13,648 nt of DNA from RBG-16-57-9 sp964529745 (GCA_964529745.1 CAZGZR010000066.1:1-13648); one strand, 5' to 3'; numbered from the stretch's first letter, positions 1 through 6,576 are shown. Numbers and translations: made by a program. Notes: generated by a model not told the origin, from the letters alone.

Positions 1-1419
1 GGAGAGGACGACCATGTCGGCGTCCAGGCTCTTGGGCTCCCCCATGCCGTCCACGTACTCGATCCCCAGGGCGTCTCCGTGGGTCGATACACTCATTATG
101 TCGCCGTGGACGAAGTCAACCCCCAACTCCTTGGCGTCGTTGTACATGGCCTCGAAGCCGTACCCGCTTGCCCGGATGTCCCTGAAGAGTATGGTCACCT
201 CGGCGCCCGGGTTCTTGAACTTCTTTATCAACGTGGCGTGCTTTATCGCGGCCATGCAGCAATACTTGCTGCAGTCTCTGTTATACTCGGGGTCCCTGCT
301 CCCCACGCATTGGACCATGACGATCCTTTCGGGTGTCTCGGCGTCGCTGGGCCTCAGCACCCTTCCGCCTGTGGGGCCCATGGGGTCCATGAGCCTAGCC
401 AGCTGGAACTGTGTTATGACGTTGGGGAACCCGTAGCCCCACTTGGGGATGCCCGTGGGGTCGAAGTCCTTGAACCCTGTGGCGAGTATCACTGAGCCCA
501 CCTCCAGGGTCTTGTCGCCGGGCTCCTCGTCGTAGCCCGTGAGCGCCGCCGGGAAGAGGCTCGTGCAGCTGCCGCACCTGGAGTCCTTCACGGCCTCCAG
601 GGCCTCCTCGTCCGGCTCTGAGGCGTAGACCAGCCTGTATTGTTGAGCCTCCGCCGATGGGACGGTTATGGCCTCCACCGGGCTTCCCTTGCCCTTCTTG
701 GGCTCCACGTCCAGCTCCAGCGGGGCCTTGGTGTAGGTAACCTTGAAGCCCTTGGGTGTACGTAGTACGTCCTTGACCTCGCTGCTCACGTGATAGGTGA
801 TGCCCGGCTTTGTGAGCATGCTGATCATGTTTGGCCCCCTGAGGCACATGGTGCAGTCCTCCTCGGGGAACGTCTTGCTTATGAGGGGCATGGTGCCCCC
901 TATGGCGGGGCTTCGCTCCAGCACGTGGACCTTTACCCCCACATTGGCTAGCTGCGAGGCAGCGGTGAGGCCGGCTATACCGGCGCCTACCACGAGGACC
1001 TCCTGCACCCTCTCATAGGAGACGGTCTCGGTGGGCATCATGCTGAGGGCCTTCTCGAGGGACGCCTTGAACAGCATCTTGGCCTTATGTGTGGCATCGT
1101 CTCTGTCTGGGTGTACCCACGCGAGCTGCTCCTTGGCGTTCACAACCACGAGGTTCTCCGGGTCCAGCCCGGATGCCTCCATCACCGCCTCGAGGGGCTT
1201 CCGGCAGACTGAGCGCGTGCACGCGAAGGCCACCAGCTTCTCTGATCCCTGTGAGACGGCCTCGACGAGGTCGTCTATCATGGCCTTGGTGCACGCGGCG
1301 TCTGTGGTGATTATCTCGCTTACTCCCTGGGTCTCCCTGGCGAAGCCCTTGAGCTCCTCGAAGTCGAGGTGCTGAGAGAGGACGCCACCGCAGGTGCAGA
1401 ACACTACCTGTACGCTCAT
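1..1419 (-). CDS. hdrA: HdrA-like FAD/iron-sulfur protein (CoB-CoM heterodisulfide reductase subunit A family), C-terminus beyond left edge
   Basis: The frame is open from the ATG at 1419 to the window edge (473 residues seen). The N-terminal domain carries Cys8, Cys10, Cys43, Cys67 and Cys72, as expected for the iron-sulfur N-domain of HdrA. A Rossmann FAD motif GAGIAG lies at 145-150, followed by the HdrA signature around Cys189/Cys192 and by VQCVGSRD near 369-376 and a CSKYCC motif at 383-388. In methanogens HdrA is the flavin-bifurcating subunit that links hydrogenase to the HdrB/HdrC heterodisulfide site. Here the segment from about 220 to 305, where the inserted 2[4Fe-4S] ferredoxin domain should sit, has only one CGSC (282-285). 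The start is well supported: ATG directly abuts the mvhA stop (TAG|ATG), with AAGGAGGT seven bases ahead. The family call is firm. Whether the partner disulfide subunits exist cannot be seen here. Confidence 0.88.
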   Translation of the reverse strand, partial: MSVQVVFCTCGGVLSQHLDFEELKGFARETQGVSEIITTDAACTKAMIDDLVEAVSQGSEKLVAFACTRSVCRKPLEAVMEASGLDPENLVVVNAKEQLAWVHPDRDDATHKAKMLFKASLEKALSMMPTETVSYERVQEVLVVGAGIAGLTAASQLANVGVKVHVLERSPAIGGTMPLISKTFPEEDCTMCLRGPNMISMLTKPGITYHVSSEVKDVLRTPKGFKVTYTKAPLELDVEPKKGKGSPVEAITVPSAEAQQYRLVYASEPDEEALEAVKDSRCGSCTSLFPAALTGYDEEPGDKTLEVGSVILATGFKDFDPTGIPKWGYGFPNVITQFQLARLMDPMGPTGGRVLRPSDAETPERIVMVQCVGSRDPEYNRDCSKYCCMAAIKHATLIKKFKNPGAEVTILFRDIRASGYGFEAMYNDAKELGVDFVHGDIMSVSTHGDALGIEYVDGMGEPKSLDADMVVLS

Positions 1420-2823
1420 CTAGGCGACCTCCTTCACCTCTACCGCGCTGCCGTCTACGGTGATGTCGAAGTCCACCATGTGGACGCTGCAGCTGGTGCA
1501 CGGGTCGTAGGCCCGTACTATCTTCTCAAGTCTCCAGCAGGCGTCCGCCCTGGTCGCGGGGTCCGCTATCTCGGCCGCGTACGTCTTGGCGTTCTCGTAG
1601 AGGTCCTGCTGGATCAGTGGATGGTTGTAGGTGGTGGGCGCCAGTATGTTGGCGTACCTTATGAGGCCGTTGTCGTCTATGACGTAGTGGTGGGTGAGTA
1701 TCCCCCTCGGCGCCTCGATGAACGACGCCCCCTCTCCGCCCCTGCTCTTGACGGGGACGCGGATGTCTTCGCTCACAATTGCGGGGTCTTCTAGCAATGC
1801 TAGGACCTCCTCCTGGGCCGCGATGAGCTCGGGTATCCTCGCGAGGTTGAATCCCTGGACCTGTATGCATGTCCGCGGGAACAGCTCCAGGTACCTTTCC
1901 TCGTACTCCCGCGCCACGGGGAAGGGTATCTGGTTGGCTACGTTTAGGCGGGCCAGCGGGCCGACCCTTATGATGCCGCCGACGCCCTCGGGCTTGTAGT
2001 AGGGGACCTTGGTGCTGCTGTGCTCCCACACCGCCTCCCTGATGTACTCGTAGTAGTTGGAGGGGTCGAACCTGGCTAGCTCTTTTCCCGTGGGTCCGAT
2101 GATCCTGCCGTCGCCGTCATAGATGTCCCAGTCGCACCGTGGTCCCTGGACGAGGGCCATGAAGTTGGTCTCCACCTCCGGGAACTGGTTGCAGGTGAGG
2201 GCGTCCTTCTCGTATATATCGAACACAAAGTCGGCGTACGCCTTCATGAGCTTCAGGATCTCCCTGCCTTCCTCGACCAGCTCGTCGCGGCGCTGCTCCT
2301 TGAGCCTGAGGGTCTGGCCGCCGGGGACGCTCGTGACCACCTGAACTATCCTGCCGCCAGTGGCCTCCACCACCTTGTTGCCGTAGGCGTGTATCTTGAG
2401 GGCCGCTTTCCCTATCTCGGGGTACTTGCCCATTAGGGCTATGAAGTTCCTGCTCTCGGCCGGCAGCCCCGCCATGTCCGGGATGGCGAGGAACGCGCTG
2501 TGCAGGCTGTGGCTGGTGACGAAGCCGCCCGCGTTCATGACCCTCCTCAGCTTCACCGCCGTCTCCGGCGGGGTCACGCCCCAGGCGTCCTCGATGGTCT
2601 TGACCGATACGAGGTGGTGGCTCACGTAGCAGATGCCGCAGATGCGCTGCGTGAGGCGGGGCGCCTCCTCGCATCTCTTCCCCGTGACGAGGTACTCGAA
2701 GAACCTGGGCGCCACGGTTATCTGGAACTTGAGGTCGTGGAGCTGGTTGTCCTTTATCTCGACCTTGATCTTCCCCATCCCCTCGATCCTCGTCAGGGGG
2801 TCTATCTCGACGGTCTCTGTCAT
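1420..2823 (-). CDS. mvhA: [NiFe] hydrogenase large subunit, MvhA/VhuA-like (group 3)
   Basis: This 467-residue protein carries the catalytic Ni-Fe site. It has the N-terminal DPLTRIEG motif (proton-path Glu14), the L1 motif RICGICYVSHH (Cys62, Cys65) and the L2 motif DPCTSCSVH (Cys442, Cys445, His448), so all four nickel-ligand cysteines are present and the enzyme should be active. A 19-residue tail follows His448. In this family such a tail is removed by a maturation protease after metal insertion. The protein is cytoplasmic, with no signal peptide. It is encoded directly after the small subunit (TAG|ATG, no spacer) and directly before hdrA, as expected for a hydrogenase feeding electrons to an Hdr-type module. 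F420-reducing FrhA is the main alternative, but the hdrA neighbour and the absence of a visible frhB favour the Mvh/Vhu type. Confidence 0.93.
   Translation of the reverse strand: MTETVEIDPLTRIEGMGKIKVEIKDNQLHDLKFQITVAPRFFEYLVTGKRCEEAPRLTQRICGICYVSHHLVSVKTIEDAWGVTPPETAVKLRRVMNAGGFVTSHSLHSAFLAIPDMAGLPAESRNFIALMGKYPEIGKAALKIHAYGNKVVEATGGRIVQVVTSVPGGQTLRLKEQRRDELVEEGREILKLMKAYADFVFDIYEKDALTCNQFPEVETNFMALVQGPRCDWDIYDGDGRIIGPTGKELARFDPSNYYEYIREAVWEHSSTKVPYYKPEGVGGIIRVGPLARLNVANQIPFPVAREYEERYLELFPRTCIQVQGFNLARIPELIAAQEEVLALLEDPAIVSEDIRVPVKSRGGEGASFIEAPRGILTHHYVIDDNGLIRYANILAPTTYNHPLIQQDLYENAKTYAAEIADPATRADACWRLEKIVRAYDPCTSCSVHMVDFDITVDGSAVEVKEVA
1427..1434 (-). promoter_or_regulatory. Shine-Dalgarno site for hdrA
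   Basis: AAGGAGGT on the minus strand lies inside the last codons of mvhA and ends seven bases before the hdrA ATG. It decides the start and suggests translation is reinitiated at the junction. Confidence 0.75.
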
Positions 2824-3690
2824 CTAGTTCTTCCTCCTCGCGAGTTCCGAGATCACGGACTCCGCGTACGTGAACCGGTACAGCATGCCGCTGTACAGGT
2901 TGGGGTCGAACTCGTCCTTGAGCTGGGTGAGCAGCCCGGTCATGGCGTCGATCATGGCCATCCCCTGGTCGTCCACCTCGAGGCATGAGCCTCTGCAGCC
3001 CTCACAGGTGTTGCCTGACTGGGGGCACGGCGCCCCGCACCCCCCCATGGTGGCTGGGCCCATGCAGAAGTATCCCTGCTCCAGGAGACACCTGTCCGGG
3101 TCAGGGATGTCCTCGTGGATGCGTTTGAGCTTGGTCTCGTACTCGCCGAGCCTCTCCCGTGGGCAGTCGTCGCAGACCTGGGTGCTGTTGTACTCTGGCT
3201 CTCGTCCGCCGAGCAGGGACGTCAGGGTGCCTGCTATGTCCGTGATCTCGGGCGGGCAGCCCGGTATGACGTAGTCTACGTTCACGAAGTGCTTTATGGG
3301 GTGTTGCTCCTCCAGCGACACGAGGTGCGTCGGTACAGTGCCGCTGTCTGTGCCCCGGTGGTTGCTGTAGATCATGTTCATTAGCTCCTTCCCGTCCCTG
3401 AGGTTGGCCAGACCGGGGATGCCGCCGAAGGCGGCGCAGGCGCCCAATGCTATGACGATCTTGGACTTCTCCCGGATGTCCTTTATGATCTCCTCTTCGT
3501 GGGTGTTCCGTATCCCGCCTTCGACGAGGGCGACGTCGATGTCGTCTGGTATCTCCTTGGCGTCTATGAGTGTCGGGGCGTATATGGGTTCGTTGGCTGC
3601 TAGAATCTCAACTAATGCCTCGTGTAGGCCCAGCGCAGCCACCTGGCACCCGCTGTCCCCGGCCAGTCCAATCAATAATATCCTTGCCAT
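2824..3690 (-). CDS. mvhG: [NiFe] hydrogenase small subunit, MvhG/FrhG-like
   Basis: This 288-residue iron-sulfur subunit moves electrons away from the NiFe site. The N-terminal flavodoxin-like part has GDSGC (Asp12, Cys15) where most small subunits have CxxC, then GACAAFGG (Cys84) and IPGCPP (Cys145). These make up a proximal cluster with one Asp and three Cys. The C-terminal part is cysteine-rich (Cys173, 176, 201, 209, 218, 222, 229, 232, 236), enough for two further [4Fe-4S] clusters, and has the GYFCMGPATMGGCG stretch typical of Mvh/Vhu small subunits. Length is normal for MvhG/FrhG. There is no Tat signal, so it is cytoplasmic. It is the first gene of the mvhG-mvhA-hdrA operon, and AGGAG lies five bases before the ATG. 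No mvhD lies upstream. Confidence 0.92.
   Translation of the reverse strand: MARILLIGLAGDSGCQVAALGLHEALVEILAANEPIYAPTLIDAKEIPDDIDVALVEGGIRNTHEEEIIKDIREKSKIVIALGACAAFGGIPGLANLRDGKELMNMIYSNHRGTDSGTVPTHLVSLEEQHPIKHFVNVDYVIPGCPPEITDIAGTLTSLLGGREPEYNSTQVCDDCPRERLGEYETKLKRIHEDIPDPDRCLLEQGYFCMGPATMGGCGAPCPQSGNTCEGCRGSCLEVDDQGMAMIDAMTGLLTQLKDEFDPNLYSGMLYRFTYAESVISELARRKN
2833..2838 (-). promoter_or_regulatory. Shine-Dalgarno site for mvhA
   Basis: AGGAGG on the minus strand lies within the final Arg-Arg codons of mvhG, nine bases ahead of the mvhA ATG. It supports that start and coupling of the two subunits. Confidence 0.7.
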
Positions 3691-3695
3691 TTCGT

Positions 3696-3700
3696 CTCCT
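3696..3700 (-). promoter_or_regulatory. Shine-Dalgarno site for mvhG
   Basis: AGGAG on the minus strand, five bases before the mvhG ATG, indicates a leadered transcript for this operon. Confidence 0.5.
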
Positions 3701-3759
3701 GCCTGTGAATGTAGTGCCCAGAAGCCGGTGCAATTGAGGTCGCGCCGTCATTTTTCATG

Positions 3760-3868
3760 TGATTATTTGGCATTCTGGGAATCTAATAGCTGTTCAAGTG
3801 CCATCATATATTGTTTTCTACCTCCTTGGGTGACGGAAAATACTGTCGCGAAAACAGTTAAACAATGG
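3760..3868 (-). promoter_or_regulatory. Promoter region of the mvhG-mvhA-hdrA operon
   Basis: The operon promoter must lie in the 202-base gap 3691-3892. The best TATA-like strings on the minus strand are AATATATG near 3805-3812, AAATAATC near 3761-3768 and TTTAACTG near 3857-3864. I cannot choose between them, so this interval marks the candidates. Inverted and direct repeats described under findings lie in or beside it. Confidence 0.35.
3763..3807 (-). CDS. Possible 14-codon micro-ORF in the leader of the mvhG operon
   Basis: On the minus strand, tandem ATG codons open the frame MMALEQLLDSQNAK, followed by TAA. An AAGGAGG (3821-3827) lies 13 bases upstream, somewhat far for a ribosome site. 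The frame ends 72 bases before the mvhG ATG. It could be a regulatory leader peptide, a small protein, or chance. The same bases also include a TATA-like AATATATG, which would make this the promoter rather than a translated region. I have no family match and the two readings are mutually exclusive. Confidence 0.2.
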   Translation of the reverse strand: MMALEQLLDSQNAK

Positions 3869-3878
3869 CGAAAACGTC
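3838..3878 (-). terminator. T-rich archaeal-type terminator after the UPF0201 gene
   Basis: On the minus strand, just past the UPF0201 stop, four T-runs follow in succession (GTTTTC, TTGTTT, TGTTTTC, TATTTT). Archaeal RNA polymerase ends transcription at such oligo-T stretches without needing a hairpin. The position fits the end of the 3893-6490 gene group. Confidence 0.35.
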
Positions 3879-3892
3879 TGTCTCGACGGTTC

Positions 3893-4258
3893 TCAGCTGA
3901 GATACCTTATCACCGTCTGGACGTCGCCTTCCACCCTCACCTGAATAGGCCCCATGGCGTCCTCCCCCTTCAGGTTGAGGGAGAAGTGTCCCGCGTAGGC
4001 CGCCTGCCGGTTGAGGCCGAAGCTCAGACGATCCTCCTCGGCCCAACGCGTGAACACGGTCCTCACCGTGTCTCTTACACGTTCCCGGGCGATCAAGCTT
4101 CTAAGCCCGCCGAGCGCCTCCACTCCCTCAAGTTTGGCCGAGATCACGCCCTGCTTGTTCTCCAGCTCCATGTCTCCGAAGATGTTTCTGATGGCCTGCG
4201 CCACCTTTTCGGGGTCCTCAGTGGGCTGAAGCCTGGCCCTAATCCATGTCACCGTCAC
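3893..4258 (-). CDS. UPF0201 family protein (COG1931-like, predicted RNA-binding fold)
   Basis: This small 121-residue cytoplasmic protein starts at GTG 4258. The region LQPTEDPEKVAQAIRNIF (10-27) followed by a conserved RSLIARERVRDTVR stretch (54-67) matches the archaeal UPF0201 family, which has a dsRBD-like alpha/beta fold. Its biochemical role is not established. The gene overlaps the upstream UPF0200 gene by 20 bases in another frame, so the two are translationally linked. The UPF0200/UPF0201 neighbourhood recurs in archaea. No catalytic residues can be proposed. It is probably the last gene of the transcript, since T-runs follow its stop. Confidence 0.75.
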   Translation of the reverse strand: MTVTWIRARLQPTEDPEKVAQAIRNIFGDMELENKQGVISAKLEGVEALGGLRSLIARERVRDTVRTVFTRWAEEDRLSFGLNRQAAYAGHFSLNLKGEDAMGPIQVRVEGDVQTVIRYLS

Positions 4259-4805
4259 TTGATCTCAGCTTCCTCAGCAGCGTGTTTAGGCTGCGTTCAA
4301 GTGTGTCTACGCCGTTCTCATTCGTGATTATGTAGTTGGACATGGCTATGGCGTCGCCCATTCCGAAGCTCAGCTCGCGGTGGTCTCTCTCCCTGAAGAC
4401 CTGCCTGTTTGTGGGGTCGTCGCTTCTCCCCCTGTTCCTTAGGCGTTGGTACCTTGTTTCCGGGGAGGCGTGCACTGCCACGATGTAGACGTCGAAGGCC
4501 TCCTCGAAGGCGTACACCTCGTCGAGGCTCCGGACGCCGTCCAGGGCCACCTTGTTGTTGGGCTCGCCGATTATGAGGGGCACGCACTTCTTGGCTACGG
4601 CGGCGTCTCCGCCCGACCTACGTATCTCCTCGGCCATCTCCCCCAGGTTCTCCGGGGTGGGGGGCAGATTTCTCATGCGTACCTCGTGCCTTATCACGTC
4701 TCCCATGGTGAACACGGAGTAGCCCCTGTCCCTGAGGAGGTTGGCCAGCGTCGTCTTCCCGGATCCCGCCATGCCGGTTATCAGCAGCAGCCTACGTTTA
4801 GCCAT
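4239..4805 (-). CDS. UPF0200 family P-loop nucleotide kinase-like protein
   Basis: This 188-residue protein has a Walker A motif GMAGSGKTT at 11-19 directly after the first beta strand, a GDVIRHEVR segment (37-45) and a RNRGRSDDP lid-like basic region near 122-130. This is the layout of archaeal UPF0200 proteins, which are related to dephospho-CoA and nucleotide kinases (COG0237). It probably phosphorylates a small molecule or nucleotide, but the substrate is unknown. The archaeal dephospho-CoA kinase role is assigned to other families, so I do not call it coaE. The ATG abuts the stop of the radical SAM gene (TAG|ATG), and its 3' end overlaps the UPF0201 gene by 20 bases. Confidence 0.8.
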   Translation of the reverse strand: MAKRRLLLITGMAGSGKTTLANLLRDRGYSVFTMGDVIRHEVRMRNLPPTPENLGEMAEEIRRSGGDAAVAKKCVPLIIGEPNNKVALDGVRSLDEVYAFEEAFDVYIVAVHASPETRYQRLRNRGRSDDPTNRQVFRERDHRELSFGMGDAIAMSNYIITNENGVDTLERSLNTLLRKLRSSDGDMD

Positions 4806-5591
4806 CTAGGTGATCCTCTCTAGCCCGCCGAAGCGGGTCTTGATGTAGACACGCTCAAGGCCGGCTTCCAATGCCTGGTTCGCCAGCTCTACCAGGTGCT
4901 CCCTCGTGGGTGACTCCATTTCTTTCAGCTCGGGTGAAAGGACCTCGCCCTGGTTGTCGAACTGTTGAAGATAGTAGACGTCGGCGTAGCCCTTGATGCC
5001 CTCCGCTATCCTCCTGATGAAGTCCGGTTCATCGGAGACCGTGGGGGCTACCGTGGTCCTTGCCTCCACCTCGACGCCTAGCTCCTTGCATAGCGCGAGG
5101 GTATCCCTCACCGAGGAGCTGAAAACGTCCCCCAGCTCGGGTACACCTGACACGGCGCCGTAGTCCTCGGGGGTGAGGGGCGCCTTCACGTCCAAGGCCA
5201 CCCTGTCTATGAGCCCGGTCCCAAGAACCCTCTCCACCGACTCGAATATGGTTCCGTTGGTGTCCAGCATGAGCTTCAACCCGTAAGTCTTAACCAGTCT
5301 GGCTGCCTCGAGCACCGCGTCGGGCTGGAGCAGGGGCTCGCCGCCCGTGAACACCACGGCGTCCAGCTGGGGGACGGGATGCATGCCGATCTCCAGCCTC
5401 TCCTCGATGTAGCCTAAGTCCACCTCCTCGCCAGAGTCGAGGGGGAGTAGCCCCGAGTTCTGGCAGTACGGGCACCTGATGTTACACCCTGCGAAGAAGA
5501 CCACCAGGGAGACGTTCCCGTACCAGTCCACGGTAGACATGTCCGTTATCCCACCCAACCTCGTCATGATACCCCCTAGGATTTCACTCAT
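4806..5591 (-). CDS. Radical SAM protein, anaerobic ribonucleotide-reductase activase-like (NrdG2/COG1180 type)
   Basis: This 261-residue radical SAM enzyme has the [4Fe-4S]-binding CNIRCPYC (Cys36, Cys40, Cys43), the GGEP motif (83-86) and a conserved LGGITDMSTVDWYG N-terminus. These match activases of the COG1180/TIGR02495 group, which install a glycyl radical on anaerobic ribonucleotide reductase or a related enzyme using S-adenosylmethionine. No second cluster-binding cysteine domain is seen. No nrdD lies in the window, so the target is unknown. Two starts are possible: ATG 5591, used here, has no ribosome site, while ATG 5567 (residue 9) has GGGGGT four bases upstream and leaves the whole fold intact. 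The gene lies 26 bases after the transporter gene and abuts UPF0200, suggesting one operon. Confidence 0.82.
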   Translation of the reverse strand: MSEILGGIMTRLGGITDMSTVDWYGNVSLVVFFAGCNIRCPYCQNSGLLPLDSGEEVDLGYIEERLEIGMHPVPQLDAVVFTGGEPLLQPDAVLEAARLVKTYGLKLMLDTNGTIFESVERVLGTGLIDRVALDVKAPLTPEDYGAVSGVPELGDVFSSSVRDTLALCKELGVEVEARTTVAPTVSDEPDFIRRIAEGIKGYADVYYLQQFDNQGEVLSPELKEMESPTREHLVELANQALEAGLERVYIKTRFGGLERIT

Positions 5592-5617
5592 GAAATGTAT
5601 CTCTAGTTATTCAAGGT

Positions 5618-6490
5618 TTAGGCGACCGCCCCCAGCAGGTAAACCCCCAGGAATATTATCATTGAACCCACGATCCGCACCCCGCCGTACTTCTCCTTCA
5701 GTAACAATACCCCTAGAACCGCTCCTAGCACCACGCTAACCTGCCTCAGCGCCAAGATGTAGCTCACCTGAGCTAGGCTCATGGCGACGAGCACCAGCAT
5801 ATAGCCGCCTTTCATGAGGACGCCCGCGACGGATATCCTCAACAGGGAGCCTCTCAGCTCTTCCTTTATGGTGCCTACGCCTCTCCGTCTGACTATCACG
5901 ATGGACAGCATCCCGGTTTCCACGAAGCCCAGCCAGAACGAGTACAGCAGGGGGTCAACCGCGGTCACCCCCATCTTGTCCGAGATGCTGTACACAGTGG
6001 TGCCGAGAGCCGCCACGAACGCGTACCTCGACGCGGGGGCGCCCAGAGCCCTCAACGGCCTCTTCAACTCTTCCCCTCTCCAGCCCTTGAGGTGGAGCAC
6101 GTAGACCACGACGAGTATCAGGGCGATGCCTAGCGCACCCCAAAAGTTGATGGTCTCTCCGATGAGTATGGACGCCGCTATCGCCACGAACATGGGTGAC
6201 GACCTCGCGACGGGGTAGACTACGCTCAGGTCGCCCTCCTCGTACGCCTTCCCCAGCGCCAGGAAGTATATGGTCTCGGCGACGCCGCTTGCGAGGAGAA
6301 ACGGCAGTATCTTAGTCGGGAAGTATATCTCGGGTAGTATGAGATAGAAGACGGGGAGGAAGAGGGCCAGGCTCAAGACGTTGAGGAGAAGCATGAAGCT
6401 GTCCTTGTCGCCCGCCTCCTTCGCGACGTAGTTCCACAGGGCGTGGGAGAAGGCTGAAGCCATAATCAGCGTGAAGGGCAGCGGGTCCAA
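5618..6490 (-). CDS. EamA/DMT-family membrane transporter
   Basis: This 290-residue integral membrane protein has about ten hydrophobic helices in two EamA repeats (roughly 5-133 and 150-290). Each repeat ends with the family's pattern of a charged E-K/E-T element before the last helix pair (IGETINFWGAL near 110-120, LLKEKYGGVRIVG near 262-274). The family exports or imports small metabolites such as amino acids or sugars; the substrate cannot be told here. The TTG at 6490 is preferred because an in-frame stop lies two codons upstream and the internal ATG at 6463 would remove half of helix 1. A TATA-like box at 6519-6528 gives a very short leader. The gene is divergent from thpR and is probably first in the 6490-3893 transcript. 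Confidence 0.85.
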   Translation of the reverse strand: MDPLPFTLIMASAFSHALWNYVAKEAGDKDSFMLLLNVLSLALFLPVFYLILPEIYFPTKILPFLLASGVAETIYFLALGKAYEEGDLSVVYPVARSSPMFVAIAASILIGETINFWGALGIALILVVVYVLHLKGWRGEELKRPLRALGAPASRYAFVAALGTTVYSISDKMGVTAVDPLLYSFWLGFVETGMLSIVIVRRRGVGTIKEELRGSLLRISVAGVLMKGGYMLVLVAMSLAQVSYILALRQVSVVLGAVLGVLLLKEKYGGVRIVGSMIIFLGVYLLGAVA

Positions 6491-6518
6491 AGGTTATCTG
6501 CTCAGTATTCGCCGCCGA

Positions 6519-6528
6519 GGTATAATGT
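6519..6528 (-). promoter_or_regulatory. TATA box of the EamA transporter operon
   Basis: ACATTATACC on the minus strand is centred about 34 bases before the TTG start. Archaeal initiation about 26 bases downstream would give a leader of only a few bases. Confidence 0.45.
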
Positions 6529-6538
6529 TTCTTCCCCA

Positions 6539-6548
6539 ACGTTTTATT
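6539..6548 (+). promoter_or_regulatory. TATA-like element of the thpR-cca-kinase genes
   Basis: ACGTTTTATT lies about 33 bases before the thpR ATG (6577), in the 86-base divergent gap. Initiation would fall just before the ATG. This is a weak match, called mainly on position. Confidence 0.35.
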
Positions 6549-6576
6549 CACGCGGCGCGAATTCAATGTGAACGCC

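Noticed and set aside
79..495. Open frame opposite the HdrA gene on the plus strand
   Set aside because: It lies wholly antisense to a clear HdrA coding frame, its product shows no family features, and GC-rich codon bias readily produces such frames.
2117..2986. Long second minus-strand frame across mvhA and mvhG
   Set aside because: The product is Arg/Gly/His-rich with no motifs and overlaps two certain hydrogenase genes in another frame.
1420..3690. F420-reducing hydrogenase (frhAG)
   Set aside because: The DxxC of the small subunit is Frh-like, but no frhB is present in the visible operon and hdrA follows directly, so an Mvh/Vhu-type assignment is preferred.
3374..4327. 317-codon plus-strand frame across the mvhG start, the gap and the UPF0201 gene
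   Set aside because: It is antisense to two real genes, crosses a regulatory gap and has no recognisable domain or ribosome site.
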